Below are positions 17,498-27,410 of a DNA stretch of 64,000 bases, one piece after another (within the stretch, counting starts at the first letter, position 1; the number at the start of each line of letters is the position of its first letter). A model generated the notes under the pieces. That model saw nothing but the letters and a program-made list of their open reading frames with translations, did no database searches and was not told the origin of the DNA. The stretch is from Ktedonobacter racemifer DSM 44963 (GTDB lineage: Bacteria; Chloroflexota; Ktedonobacteria; Ktedonobacterales; Ktedonobacteraceae). The position numbers and the translations under genes were made by a program. The stretch is from assembly GCF_000178855.1 (NCBI RefSeq), contig NZ_ADVG01000001.1:3571481-3635480 (forward strand). The letters run 5' to 3'.

Positions 17498-18648
17498 AAA
17501 CACAAGCAGACTATTTCAATCAACGCCTGGAGCAACAATGGGCAAGAGGGCGCCGTTTCGAGAAAGCTGAACAGATAACTCCTCCTGGCTCTGGCAATAA
17601 AAAGGATGAGATCGAAGAACTGATCACTGTGGCACGGTATGTGCGCACCCACCCGGCGCTCCAGGCCGATCCTGAGTTCGCGCAACGCTTAGAAATGCGC
17701 GTTCGTGCGCACGCCTCTGCCATCCAGCACAAGCGGACTGCGGCTCCCTGGTGGCGGCTACACGCTCTACGACCATGGAGTATGCAACTGGCGCTCGCTG
17801 CTGTTGTGCTGTTTTGTCTCGTATTAGGTACAGGGGTTGCGATGGCGGCCCAGGGAGCAACGCCCAATACTCCGCTCTATGCCGTGAAAAGCTGGGTGCA
17901 ACAGATGCAGATAACCTTCACGGCTTCCCCAAAAGACCAGGCCGAACTTCGTCTGCAAATCGCACGCGATCACCTTTCCAGCCTGAAGACAGTGGTGACC
18001 ACCTTGCAGGAAGATGCCTATACCCGTGAACTGACGACCCTGGAGCAGCAGCTTACCACGACCTCTCAATCCATTCACGCCGTTCCAGCTGGCAAAGACC
18101 ATGACCGTCTTTCCCAGGAATTCGCCGCGCTGCAAAGAGATACTCGCCAGACCCTACACACGCTGTTGCCCTCCCTGAAGATGTCGGAGCAAGTGGCAAC
18201 CACGGCAGCACTGCAACAGTTGGGCGAGCAAGTCACGCATCTGCAAGCTGTGACGATCATTGTTTCTTTGCCTCCTCATGCCCAGGTAACGCTTCTCCTG
18301 ACTGGAGAACACTTTCAACCAGGAGCGCAGCTCTGGCTCAACAATCAACGCATAAGCGTCATAGGAACGTTGCAACATGGGACCTATGTGTTTTTCGTCG
18401 ATTGGAACAGCAGGCAACCCATCAAGACGGTGAGCTTACTCAATCCAGATGCGACCGTGGTTCAGACAACGGCGATTACGGTCTCTACTGCGTCAAGCAG
18501 TGGCCAAAACGGAAATACAAATGGACAGGGAACAGGGAAAAATGGTTCTGACACGACTGGCAATGGAGACAATACGCATCCTCATGGCCCAGGCGACACG
18601 AATACTGGCGGGGGAAAGCCCAGTGTGACACCAACTCCTCATCACTAA
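17494..18648 (+). CDS. Membrane protein with DUF5667-like domain, probable anti-sigma partner
   Basis: 384 residues. The cytoplasmic N-terminus (about 100 residues) precedes a transmembrane helix (MQLALAAVVLFCLVLGTGVA) and the segment TPNTPLYAVKSWVQQMQITF, which resembles DUF5667. A long helical region and a beta-rich domain (QVTLLLTGEHFQPGAQLWLN) follow, and a Gly/Asn/Thr-rich tail ending GKPSVTPTPHH. Coupling to the sigma gene suggests it regulates that factor from the membrane; no zinc-finger motif is seen. Confidence 0.75.
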   Translation: MKTQADYFNQRLEQQWARGRRFEKAEQITPPGSGNKKDEIEELITVARYVRTHPALQADPEFAQRLEMRVRAHASAIQHKRTAAPWWRLHALRPWSMQLALAAVVLFCLVLGTGVAMAAQGATPNTPLYAVKSWVQQMQITFTASPKDQAELRLQIARDHLSSLKTVVTTLQEDAYTRELTTLEQQLTTTSQSIHAVPAGKDHDRLSQEFAALQRDTRQTLHTLLPSLKMSEQVATTAALQQLGEQVTHLQAVTIIVSLPPHAQVTLLLTGEHFQPGAQLWLNNQRISVIGTLQHGTYVFFVDWNSRQPIKTVSLLNPDATVVQTTAITVSTASSSGQNGNTNGQGTGKNGSDTTGNGDNTHPHGPGDTNTGGGKPSVTPTPHH

Positions 18649-18785
18649 GTGCACTCAAGCAACTTTTTTGGCATTGAAGGCCTTTGATAAGCAGACTTCA
18701 TTTCCCAAAACATTGCTTGACTGTACTTAGTGCAGGTTCAACAAAGCTCTTGTGTAAGGGGGAAGAAATCTGTTAGGATGAGGGT

Positions 18786-19898
18786 ATGAATGCCCCCATG
18801 TATGTCAGAGCTTTACGTTCGGAGGAACAAGCAGGAATAGAAGCTGGATTGCGCTCATCAGATGCCTTTACCCTGCGCCGGAGCCAGATTCTGCTCGCCT
18901 CCAGTCGGAAGCAATGTCCCAGAGAAATCGCCCGTAATCTCAGCTGTGCGACACAAACGGTACGCAATGCGATCCATGCGTTTGAGCGGAAAGGCTTAGC
19001 ATATCTCGAGCAGGAATCGAGTCGACCGAAAACGATCCGAGCCCAGTTCGACCAGGCTAAGTGCGAAGCGCTGCGAGCCCTGTTACACCAAAGCCCCCGG
19101 ACGTTTGGCAAAGTGACCAGTTGTTGGACTCTTGAGTTGGCCGCAGAGGTCAGTTTTGAGCAAGGGTTAACGGAGAGCCAGGTAAGTATCGAAACGATCC
19201 GACTCGCGCTCAAACGACTTGGAGTTGGCTGGCAGCGCGCGAAACAGTGGATCACGAGTCCTGATCCTGACTATTTCAGAAAAAAACGACGTGACGCCCT
19301 CATTCATCTGGCACAGCGCTACGGATGGGAAATTAGCTACCAAGATGAGGTGAGGTGGAGTCGGGTCAGCCAACCCAACTTGCATAGCTGGAGTGAACAG
19401 GGCGAGCCGCTCCGTTTACAGGAACTCGCCATGGACAAGAACGATCCTGACCCCAAAGCGCTGGCTTGCTATGGGATGCTCTCTGTCACCAGTGGTCACA
19501 TGCATCTCCGTTTTGTGTCAGGCCGTCCGGTTAGCCAGGTGACCACTGATTTCCTGGAGTGGGTGTGTGAGCAGGTCCAGGCACAGGGCAAAGGCGTCCT
19601 GGTGCTGATTTGGGATAACGCCTCCTGGCACGTGAGCCGGCACGTCAAAACCTGGCTGCGTGAACACAATCAAACCGTGCTGCAAGAAGCTCGCATGGGC
19701 AAGCATGGCGTCCGTATCATTCCGTGCTGGCTCCCCACGAAGAGTCCCTGGCTCAACAAGATTGAGCCGAAGTGGGTCCACGGCAAGCGAGCTATTGTCG
19801 AACCTGCTCGGCTTTTAACCGCAGACGAACTCCGTCAGCACGTGTGTGACTATTTTGGGTGTGAACAGGCTGAACTGCTGACGCAAAAGGTTTCGTGA
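18786..19898 (+). CDS. IS630-family transposase
   Basis: 370 residues. N-terminal HTH (CPREIARNLSCATQTVRNAI), then a DDE/D domain with Asp in ISYQDEVRWS, Asp in LIWDNASWH and Glu in SPWLNKIEPKW. Full length and uninterrupted, so probably active. Confidence 0.92.
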   Translation: MNAPMYVRALRSEEQAGIEAGLRSSDAFTLRRSQILLASSRKQCPREIARNLSCATQTVRNAIHAFERKGLAYLEQESSRPKTIRAQFDQAKCEALRALLHQSPRTFGKVTSCWTLELAAEVSFEQGLTESQVSIETIRLALKRLGVGWQRAKQWITSPDPDYFRKKRRDALIHLAQRYGWEISYQDEVRWSRVSQPNLHSWSEQGEPLRLQELAMDKNDPDPKALACYGMLSVTSGHMHLRFVSGRPVSQVTTDFLEWVCEQVQAQGKGVLVLIWDNASWHVSRHVKTWLREHNQTVLQEARMGKHGVRIIPCWLPTKSPWLNKIEPKWVHGKRAIVEPARLLTADELRQHVCDYFGCEQAELLTQKVS

Positions 19899-20093
19899 GC
19901 ATGGGCGAGAGAACAAGCGACCGCAAGAGTCTTGAGGAAAAGAGGAAGATAGGTCATGTGCCCCATGAATGGTTTCCCCTTTTGAGGTATATTCTGGTCA
20001 GGAGAGGATCGAGACAAAGATAACAAAGAGGAATGCAGCCACATATTTTCCCAGGAAGGTCTCGGAACCTCTGATGCAGGAAGGCAGAAAGGT

Positions 20094-21380
20094 ATGGCAT
20101 CATTTTCTCTCTCTTGTTCCTCCTGTGGGGCTGAAAATGCTCCAGACCGAGAACACTGCCATCAGTGTGGACACCTGCTTGAGGGGAGCAGTCCCGTGGT
20201 GAGCACTCCACAACCATTCAAGCCGCCTCCCAAGCGATCACGCAGGGCCATTCTTTGGAGCGGTCTGCTGAGTGCTGTTGGGGCGGTGCTCCTTTCAACA
20301 GGAGGGTACCTGACCTATCGCAAGCTCACTGATCCCCATCTTCTCACCTATGCAGACAAGGATGAGGTTCTGGATGTGGCCTGGTCGTTCGACGGCACAC
20401 GGGTCTCCTCCGTTTCTGGAGATGGGAACACTGTGCAGATTTGGCGTGCCACCACCGGAGAAAAGCTGGTGACCTGTTCGCCAAAGCAGCCTGTCTCCGG
20501 TGGACCTCCCTATCTGCCAACCTATTGGTTTGACGCTGGTGGTCAGCGGATCGCGTGGTCGGAAGATGACAAGCATGTTCTGGCTCTGGTGGGGCCGTCG
20601 GAGAGACCAATGGTGCAGGTGTGGAAGGCGGAGGACGGCCAGCTGGTGCAAAGCTTCCCAGTGACCCCATCGCTCGCTTTGGGAAAAAATCAGGGTGGGG
20701 GCATTCCACTCGTGAACGCCTGGGCACTCCATGCCCGCTATCTGGCCGTGGCACGACTTTTTTTGGAAACGAAGGCCCCCTATGGACGGAAATCCTTTGT
20801 AGACATCTGGGATATTACTGCTGGGAACAGAGTCTTGACCATCGATACTACCCGCCCAGAAACCTCTCGGAGCTATCAGGTGAGCACGATGGTTTGGGCG
20901 CCTGCCGGAGAGAAATTGGCCATGGGCTACCTGTCAGAGGGAAAGTGGTTCGTTGAGATCTGGGATCGCTTGACAGGGAGGCGCACGCCTGTTCTCGCAG
21001 GAGCAGCCATGCGTGGGACGGTGGCTTGGTCACCGCCGGGAACACTGTTGGCGGTGGCAACACCACAGGGCATGGTGATCTATGAGGCGCAAACAGGCCA
21101 TCAAGTCACCGCGTACTCTCTCATCAAGACTCAGTATGCGCTTGCCTGGTCGCCGGATGGAAAACGAATCGCGATGACTTCCTATTCAGGAGGCCATTAT
21201 TGGGTTCCCACAGACGGGACTCTGACGGTTTTTGATGCCTCTCGTGGTTCCCTTCTGACTCAATATGATCAGGGGCAATGGGATATCGCCATCTTAGGCA
21301 TGGGCCGCATGGCTTGGTCACCAAATGGGCAATTCCTTGTAGTCGTCAATGGAGGCATCAATCTCTGGAAAATCGCATAG
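20094..21380 (+). CDS. Zinc-ribbon membrane protein with WD40-like propeller
   Basis: 428 residues. N-terminal zinc ribbon (CSSCGAENAPDREHCHQCG, 8-26), proline-rich link, transmembrane helix (about 50-75, ILWSGLLSAVGAVLLSTGGY), then repeated blades such as VLDVAWSFDGTRV, VQIWRATTGEKL and LAWSPDGKRIAMTS. Ribosome site AGGAAGG lies 9 bases upstream. Likely an extracytoplasmic sensor or scaffold. It lies inside the IS630 inverted repeats, so it is a candidate transposon cargo gene. Confidence 0.8.
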   Translation: MASFSLSCSSCGAENAPDREHCHQCGHLLEGSSPVVSTPQPFKPPPKRSRRAILWSGLLSAVGAVLLSTGGYLTYRKLTDPHLLTYADKDEVLDVAWSFDGTRVSSVSGDGNTVQIWRATTGEKLVTCSPKQPVSGGPPYLPTYWFDAGGQRIAWSEDDKHVLALVGPSERPMVQVWKAEDGQLVQSFPVTPSLALGKNQGGGIPLVNAWALHARYLAVARLFLETKAPYGRKSFVDIWDITAGNRVLTIDTTRPETSRSYQVSTMVWAPAGEKLAMGYLSEGKWFVEIWDRLTGRRTPVLAGAAMRGTVAWSPPGTLLAVATPQGMVIYEAQTGHQVTAYSLIKTQYALAWSPDGKRIAMTSYSGGHYWVPTDGTLTVFDASRGSLLTQYDQGQWDIAILGMGRMAWSPNGQFLVVVNGGINLWKIA

Positions 21381-21574
21381 CAATCCGTTTGGCCGCTACG
21401 CTTCAGATCTGTCAGCCCCCCGCTTTGACACAGCTTCCTCATACCTTGTTGGCATCTTTCACAGGAGGTCTTCTGAACCTGCACTAGGGGGATGAATTGA
21501 CGCCATCCAGTGGATCACAGATCACAGAGAGGATACATGAACGGTTGAGAGAAAGGACACATCAGGAAGAAGAT

Positions 21575-21973
21575 ATGGAGAATGTAATGGTACCGCAGAG
21601 AAAGCCGACGTCAACGAGATTCTTGCTCATTGTGGGAGAGAACGAAGCAACCTGGAAGGTACTCCAAAAAGCGATCAAGCAAGAAGCGAGGTATCTCACG
21701 CTCGTTGCAAAGACGAGTGAAGAGGCCATTCATTTTGCTCGCAACATCCAGCCATCGCTTGTTCTCATCCAGTATCATCTTCCTGACTTGAATGGGATGG
21801 AGGTGTATCATCGCCTTAAAGCGATAGCGCCAGAAAGGACCCTACCTGCTATCGTGATCATGAAAGAGGGCGAACAGGTGAGTCATGAACCCTTTCCAGA
21901 ACTGCATATGCTTGAAGAACCGTACTCTTTGGACATCCTTCTCCAACTCTTGAAGTATCTCTCAATGGGATAA
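21575..21973 (+). CDS. Degenerate response-regulator receiver protein
   Basis: About 132 residues from ATG 21575 (AGGAAGA upstream); the frame is also open from a TTG at 21497. Receiver fold: FLLIVGENEATWKVLQKAI, LVLIQYHLPDLNGMEVYHRL, IVIMKEG, LEEPYSLDILLQLL. The phospho-acceptor Asp position reads Gln (LVLIQYHLPD), so it probably does not accept phosphate. There is no output domain. Confidence 0.75.
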   Translation: MENVMVPQRKPTSTRFLLIVGENEATWKVLQKAIKQEARYLTLVAKTSEEAIHFARNIQPSLVLIQYHLPDLNGMEVYHRLKAIAPERTLPAIVIMKEGEQVSHEPFPELHMLEEPYSLDILLQLLKYLSMG

Positions 21974-22046
21974 AACGGTTTTTTGCTTCTGAAGACGTGC
22001 ATTTGGAAGCGCTCAGCAAGCATACGCAGGTTTGTTCTCAAACCGA

Positions 22047-22088
22047 AGCGGGGAAGAACTACATATCAGTAGTTCTCCCCCGCTTTGC
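22047..22088 (+). terminator. Terminator after the receiver gene
   Basis: Stem 22047-22062 with 22069-22084 (16 bp, one mismatch), 6-base loop, followed by TTTG. Confidence 0.65.
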
Positions 22089-22093
22089 ATTGT

Positions 22094-22705
22094 CCCAGCC
22101 GCTTCATTGCCGCCTGTGCCACTGGACGCATCGGCGACAATCTCGTCGAGCGAGCGGTCACCCTCACGGTAGCGCGTACACAGGGCCGTCTCTTGAACTG
22201 GTGCAGCGATGGCTGGCGGGGCTATGCCGCGATCCTCACTCGAGCCTCTCGTCGGCCGATACGCTCCGGGCAGCGCGGTCATCCCTCACTGGTCGTCCCT
22301 CCAGATGTGCGCTTGACGCAAACCATCAAGCATCGTGATGAGCATGGGAAACTGCTCTCCGTCGAGATCCGTGCCGCCTTGGGCGAGGTGATCACACAAC
22401 CGGGAACCATCCATGTTGAGCGGGCCAACGGTGCTCTCCGCGATCGGCTCAATGCCCTCACACGCAAGACGCATCGCATGCCTTTGCCAAACGTGATGTT
22501 CCCTTCGATGCCTTGCTCCATCTGCACCTCTTTGAACACAACTGGATACGTCCTCATCGGGCGTTACGCCTCCCAAGGGAGGGGACTCTACAACGATATC
22601 AGCTCCGCACTCCTGCCATGGCTTTGGGCCTCGCCGATCATCCCTGGTCCTTCCTCGCGTTCTTGACGACTCCCTTACATACCACTTCTCAATAGAGTCA
22701 CTACC
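22094..22705 (+). mobile_element. IS1-like remnant, 5'-truncated and frameshifted
   Basis: Close copy of the second half of the 15290-16380 element: it starts at the equivalent of RPSRFIAACATGRIGD and ends with the terminal repeat (AGAGTCACTACC at about 22694-22705). The zinc-finger/HTH frame is missing, and a 1-base insertion near 22480 (KTHRMPLPN instead of KTHAFAKRD) shifts the frame. Inactive. Confidence 0.88.
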
Positions 22706-22759
22706 TACCATTAAGAAGACTACCAAATAGAAGGTCAACATGATTATCCAAAAGTCGAG

Positions 22760-23878
22760 CTAAGAGTGAGGTTCCGCCTTTCCTGAAAACCATTGATTCC
22801 CACCCAAAGACCATACCGAAATATTCTTAATACCAAGGCCTTCAATAAGACTTCGTTTGGTATTTAATGTTTGCGAGTCAGCATAGTCATAGAAGACACC
22901 TGCATGAGTAAACATCATTTCTGCTGACGAATTATCTCGTTTCGCGGTAGTGTATCCAAGATACATTTGTGATTGTGCACGGGTGTCAATGGTAATGCTA
23001 TCTCCTCCCAGGCGTCCATGATACCCATAAGAAGGAATACCAATAACAATTTTATTGATATCCTTTATCTCTCCTATAACCTCCCTGGTTACATCTTTTT
23101 CTCGCGCAAGTGGTGCTACTGGCGTTCCACTACCAAAATCATATTGCCAATCATATTCCATCACAACAAGGTAATCGACAGGAAGTGTATTAAAATCCTC
23201 ATACCGCCACTGATATTGAGACGATTCATCAGCCGTAACCGCAGGCCCATCAATCATCAGTTTATATCCATTTTGATGTAGAGTACCTCCAAGTTGCATC
23301 AGAAAATTTTTGTACCCATAGTATTGCTGCGGTGTCCAGCGTGAAAATCCTTCAAAATCAATTTCAACACCGGTAAATTTTACCGTATCTAAAAAGGTTT
23401 TTAATGTCGTCACTGCCTGGACTATTTTTGCTTGACTCGTCACAAGTGCATCCATACCCGCTATCTTCCCCGAAACAGTCACGTATTGGTGTGTAGAGTG
23501 CTTTTTTACTTCTGATGCATTATCAGGAGAATATGTATTACATCCAGCATTCTCCGTAGTAAGTTGAGTAAGCGTTCCTGACGAATTAAGGTTATAGTAT
23601 TCCGGCTTCAATGTATCTATCACCCTTCCATCCTTATACTCATTCGCAGCATTACATGCAGGAGGTCCAGGATAGATCCATGCCATAACATGGGATTTCC
23701 AGGTCACAGGGGGAGGCGTAGGTTTTGGAGCAAACGAGGTAACGCTCTGTCGGCTATTCTGTACATAGTGGATCATAATCCATACTATGGGCACGGAAAT
23801 AAGAAGAATGCAGAGAGTAATAAGTGTTAACTTTTTCACGATATCCCTCTTCCGGCGAGATTTCAAGATGTACACCAC
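22760..23878 (-). CDS. Membrane-anchored GH18-family glycosidase
   Basis: 372 residues. N-terminal signal anchor (LTLITLCILLISVPIVWIMI, about 16-35), then a TIM-barrel of the GH18 type with the active-site strand FTGVEIDFEGFS (the Glu of DxE is the expected acid), MEYDWQYDFGSGTPVAPL and a C-terminal NISVWSLGGN. The family cleaves chitin, peptidoglycan or N-acetylglucosamine polymers. It is the last gene of a minus-strand group with a PgaC-like glycosyltransferase, so a role in trimming an exopolysaccharide is plausible. Confidence 0.85.
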   Translation of the reverse strand: MVYILKSRRKRDIVKKLTLITLCILLISVPIVWIMIHYVQNSRQSVTSFAPKPTPPPVTWKSHVMAWIYPGPPACNAANEYKDGRVIDTLKPEYYNLNSSGTLTQLTTENAGCNTYSPDNASEVKKHSTHQYVTVSGKIAGMDALVTSQAKIVQAVTTLKTFLDTVKFTGVEIDFEGFSRWTPQQYYGYKNFLMQLGGTLHQNGYKLMIDGPAVTADESSQYQWRYEDFNTLPVDYLVVMEYDWQYDFGSGTPVAPLAREKDVTREVIGEIKDINKIVIGIPSYGYHGRLGGDSITIDTRAQSQMYLGYTTAKRDNSSAEMMFTHAGVFYDYADSQTLNTKRSLIEGLGIKNISVWSLGGNQWFSGKAEPHS

Positions 23879-23926
23879 AATGTACTCTCATTTCAACCCG
23901 TATTACAAACCAATGACCTGTTAGGT

Positions 23927-25297
23927 TCACTTATCAATGGCTCCCATGCGCTGCCATTTCTGCCACTTGAGTTCGCGCTTGCGTATCAGCCCCCATACCG
24001 ATTGCAGTAGCGCACTAAACTCGACGAAAGTGGTCACATAGAAAAGGAGCCAACCAATCGGAGACAGTAACAGATAAGAGAACTTGCGTGTGCGCTTATC
24101 ATCAAAGAGCTGAATGAAGAACATCACCGAGACCACCAGCACCCCGCTCAGGAAGGCGGAAAAGTCCCCGGACACAATCGAAAAGAGGAAGAGCACCAGG
24201 ATGAAGAAGGGCTCAAAGCCCAACTGGAGTTCCCCAAAGAGGGCAAGTGGTAATATCACCCAGGTGAGCAGTTTATTATGCTCGGGCTTGCAACTGAAAA
24301 ATAATGAACGATGGTCGCGGAATGTCTCAAATCTACCACGTTTCCAGCGGAGGCGCTGCTTCATCAACCCCCGTATGGTACTCGCACCCTCCGTGTAGAT
24401 AATGGCATCAGGCGCATAGACAATTTTCCAGCCAGCCTTCTGGATTCGCACGGACAGTTCAATATCCTCGGTAATATTATGAACGCTATAGCCTCCCAGT
24501 CGCTCGAATACCTCACGGCGAAAGGCTCCTGCAGCTCCACCGATGATATAGATGGTGTTCATGATGGAATCGGCCTTCTTGAAATAGAAGGAGAAGAGAT
24601 ACTCAAGGTGTTGGATTGCCCCAACTAGTGTCCTGGTATTGCCAATTTTGACGTTACCTACGGCAGCCATTACCTTCGGATCACGGAAACAAGTTACAAA
24701 GTTAGCAATAGCTTCACGGTGTACCAGGCAGTCAGCATCGATAGAAACAATGATCTGTCCATGCGAGAGGCGAATCCCTGTGTTGAGTGCTCTCCCCTTT
24801 CCGCCATTGGATTGATAATGATACACCAGACGGGGCATGTCTCTTCTCCCCGATACCTGCCGTTCATACTTATATATAAATTTTCGCATCATGGCGTCTG
24901 AACCATCTGTCGAGCCATCATTGACAACTACGATCTCCAGGTTCCGGTATGTGCCTTCCAGCAGTGTTTTTACTGTGCTCAGCAATCCGACCTCCTCGTT
25001 CCAGGCTGGAATGATCACTGAAACGAGAGGGCTGTACGGCCCATAGAGCGGTTGACGTTGCCGTGTGCGTGTCTGGAAAATCTCATACCAGGGGCTCAGG
25101 AACATATAGGCAGTGTACTTGGTAAGGAGTACACTGGCAAAACAAATGATGATGCCCCGAGCGATGTTCACCTGTGGCGACTCCACGGGGCGAGGATGGA
25201 GAAATACTATCGCGATGAAGATCGAGAAGGTACCTACGTAGAAAAGACTGTAGACGATGAGCTTAACCAGAAAGATTCTGCCTGTCTTTGCCGTCAT
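23927..25297 (-). CDS. Membrane glycosyltransferase family 2 (PgaC/hyaluronan-synthase-like)
   Basis: 456 residues. Two N-terminal hydrophobic segments, then a GT2 domain: VSVIIPAWNEE, VVNDGSTDGS, SIDADCLVHR (DxD), ITEDIELSVR and QRLRWKRGRF (QxxRW), then three or four C-terminal transmembrane helices. This motif set is typical of processive synthases such as poly-beta-1,6-GlcNAc synthase. The start overlaps the upstream gene by ATGA. Product unknown. Confidence 0.92.
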   Translation of the reverse strand: MTAKTGRIFLVKLIVYSLFYVGTFSIFIAIVFLHPRPVESPQVNIARGIIICFASVLLTKYTAYMFLSPWYEIFQTRTRQRQPLYGPYSPLVSVIIPAWNEEVGLLSTVKTLLEGTYRNLEIVVVNDGSTDGSDAMMRKFIYKYERQVSGRRDMPRLVYHYQSNGGKGRALNTGIRLSHGQIIVSIDADCLVHREAIANFVTCFRDPKVMAAVGNVKIGNTRTLVGAIQHLEYLFSFYFKKADSIMNTIYIIGGAAGAFRREVFERLGGYSVHNITEDIELSVRIQKAGWKIVYAPDAIIYTEGASTIRGLMKQRLRWKRGRFETFRDHRSLFFSCKPEHNKLLTWVILPLALFGELQLGFEPFFILVLFLFSIVSGDFSAFLSGVLVVSVMFFIQLFDDKRTRKFSYLLLSPIGWLLFYVTTFVEFSALLQSVWGLIRKRELKWQKWQRMGAIDK

Positions 25298-26310
25298 ACC
25301 CTGTACTCCTTTTCGGGAAAGTTCTGAGCTGGATAACCAGGCTTGGAGACAAGGCAGAGAGCTTTGAGATACCCAGTTGTATCACTGATGTCCTTGAGCA
25401 CAGGGTGGCGTCCCGTATCCACATCATGAGATGTCGATATAGTAGAAGCATGTCCCGCTTCCATACACTGCGTCGTTGATTTAAGCTGATAGTAAGAGCG
25501 CAATTCCCGACTGACCAGATTTGATAATACGATGAGGAGGATAGCCCAGGTCACCACAAGGTAGGTAGGGAAGCGCAATAACCAGAAGGAAGCTATGCCT
25601 CCCACAAATAGTCCAGTTCCTCCCATGAGAATCACCTTCATCGTAACATGTATCTTTGTTTTACGCAGTGATTCTGATCCCACCAGCGGCTCAGTCTGTG
25701 GAAGTGCAGATTGCCAGGATCGGTTTGACTCTCTCAAGAACTGAGCGGATTGCCTCGGTGCTTCCGGAGAAGAATGAGGAACTAGTATGCCAATATATGG
25801 ATCAGTTGAAAGATGTATCGTTAAAACACTGCTTTTATGTGTAATCGGATCGCCAGCAGAATAGGTGTTACGTGCATCAATAGAAGGGAGAGCCTGAACT
25901 CTGGGAAGAGGCATCGTCGTAACAGAATCTTGCAATGCAGTATTGGAGAGATGCATCCCGAATGGAGGATGATATCCACTTTGCTCGCTCCACTTTTCTA
26001 GCTGCGGTACAAGGGGTTGCAACGGATCAGTCACGTGATAGAGTGATGCACTATTGGAAGGAGATGCACCAAATGCTGCATAAGGTCGGCTTTGCTCTCG
26101 CAATGTGCCAGACTGAAACTTCAAGGGTGCTTTGAACTGTGATGTTCCTTTAGAGGGAGTGCTTCCTTGTATGGAGAAACGTTGGCCTTGTTCTCGCAAT
26201 GCGCCAGACTGAAGCTTCAAGGGTGCTTTGAACTGTGATATTCCTTTAGAGGGATATGCCTTATCGGAACTTTGTTGACTCGGAAATTCTTTGTCAGAAG
26301 GGACGCTCAT
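25294..26310 (-). CDS. Two-helix membrane protein with repetitive N-terminal tail
   Basis: 338 residues. The N-terminus has a near-duplicate block (ISQFKAPLKLQSGALREQ and TSQFKAPLKFQSGTLREQ), then a low-complexity region, and two adjacent transmembrane helices near 225-265 (VILMGGTGLFVGGIASFWLL, YLVVTWAILLIVLSNLV). Translationally coupled to the GT2 gene that follows; probably an accessory of the synthase. No family recognised. Confidence 0.65.
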   Translation of the reverse strand: MSVPSDKEFPSQQSSDKAYPSKGISQFKAPLKLQSGALREQGQRFSIQGSTPSKGTSQFKAPLKFQSGTLREQSRPYAAFGASPSNSASLYHVTDPLQPLVPQLEKWSEQSGYHPPFGMHLSNTALQDSVTTMPLPRVQALPSIDARNTYSAGDPITHKSSVLTIHLSTDPYIGILVPHSSPEAPRQSAQFLRESNRSWQSALPQTEPLVGSESLRKTKIHVTMKVILMGGTGLFVGGIASFWLLRFPTYLVVTWAILLIVLSNLVSRELRSYYQLKSTTQCMEAGHASTISTSHDVDTGRHPVLKDISDTTGYLKALCLVSKPGYPAQNFPEKEYRV

Positions 26311-27410
26311 TCCTTACTTCCTTAAAACGACAAAACGACCAGATTCAGGTCCTGTTGGCAGGCAATTCTCAAACCCAGAACCGCCCATATGAGAATTCTC
26401 TCAATGAACGCAGGTTAGTATTAGCTTATTCTGTACCTGTCCAAGATGAGATCTCTACCCCATCAGTTGGAATTCGGCCCGTTGTGGTTACGGGGCACAC
26501 GTATATTCCAGCAAAATTAGTACTTCTAGATAGATTGGCGAAGAGCGCTTCTCACTCTATTCGCCCTCTTTTTCTCTCGCCGAAGTAGCCAGACAGCAAC
26601 CTTCCACTTAATCGCCAGAGCCTCACCGTCAAGACGTACAATCCCGGTTGTCCCGATCGGTATACGCCAGACCTGAGGTTAACCCGCTTTGGTGGAGTTG
26701 AAGAACGAGGAAGGAGGACAACGAGCGGGACTCTTGTTCTCTCTTCTCTTTTCTGCAAAGGATCTACTTTCTTCAGAAAGGTCTCCCTTTGGCGTCGCAA
26801 AGGGGACCTTTCTGAAGAAAGTAGACTTTTTGAGATGATAGTGAGTCTTTCAGCAGAGGGCAGACCTTTCATGCGTGCAGAAATGGTAGACTCTTTGGCA
26901 GAAGGCAGACCTTTCACAGACGCAGAGATATAGGCTTTTTGAGGGAATGGTAGACCCTTCTAGAAGATACAGATGATCAGCGGGTTCCTAATTATTGAGT
27001 TAGAGTGGCAAAAAAGGGCTCACCCGCCATTCCTAATGAAAATGGAGAGTCAATTTTCATTCCCTCCTCCGACGCGCAACGTCATGGCCCTTTTGATGAT
27101 GAGGGGAATATCTGAGCGGCAAAGCATGTTAAAACATGCCGCGTGAGCCTCACTGTGGCTGACCTCTGCTTCGTTGAACGCAGCGTTTAGGGGTTCGTTT
27201 GTCCCGTCGCTCATGGCTTTCCAATCTCATCATTAAAATTGCGGATGAGCCAAATGCTTGACAGACTCGTATTTACGTCAGCCTCTCTGTGTTCCAGAAT
27301 CTAGTTACACAGTAACGGCTATGCCCTTTTTCTCCAACAACCCATGGATGTCACTGAGTATATCCTCTAAATCACGAGGTTCGACAAGCTCAACTTTATC
27401 AAGGCGAACT
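26311..27410. other. Long non-coding stretch with degenerate repeats
   Basis: 1.1 kb. Contains a large hairpin (26763-26825), short degenerate repeats around 26840-26960 (GAGGGCAGACCTTTCA, GAAGGCAGACCTTTCA) and, on the minus strand at 27310-27412, a coding-like stretch (VRLDKVELVEPRDLEDILSD, ending LLEKKGIAVTV) without a start codon, probably a gene tail. No intact gene seen. Confidence 0.45.
26763..26825. repeat. Large inverted repeat
   Basis: Arms 26763-26791 and 26798-26825, 28 paired bases with one bulged base and a 6-base loop. No gene ends nearby, so it may be a mobile-element relic or regulatory RNA rather than a terminator. Confidence 0.6.

Larger units (their letters stand above)
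18730..21484 (+). mobile_element. IS630-type transposon with WD40-like passenger gene
   Basis: Inverted ends GTGCAGGTTCA at 18730-18740 and 21474-21484 (similarity continues for about 29 bases), each flanked by TA as expected for IS630/Tc1 insertion. The 2755-bp unit is about twice the usual IS630 size. No other right end is seen directly after the transposase gene, so the WD40-like gene 20094-21380 lies inside. Confidence 0.75.

Noticed and set aside
21497-21574. Longer start (TTG) for the receiver protein
   Set aside because: Extra 26 residues are polar without similarity and begin 10 bases after the IS630 right end; ATG 21575 has a ribosome site.
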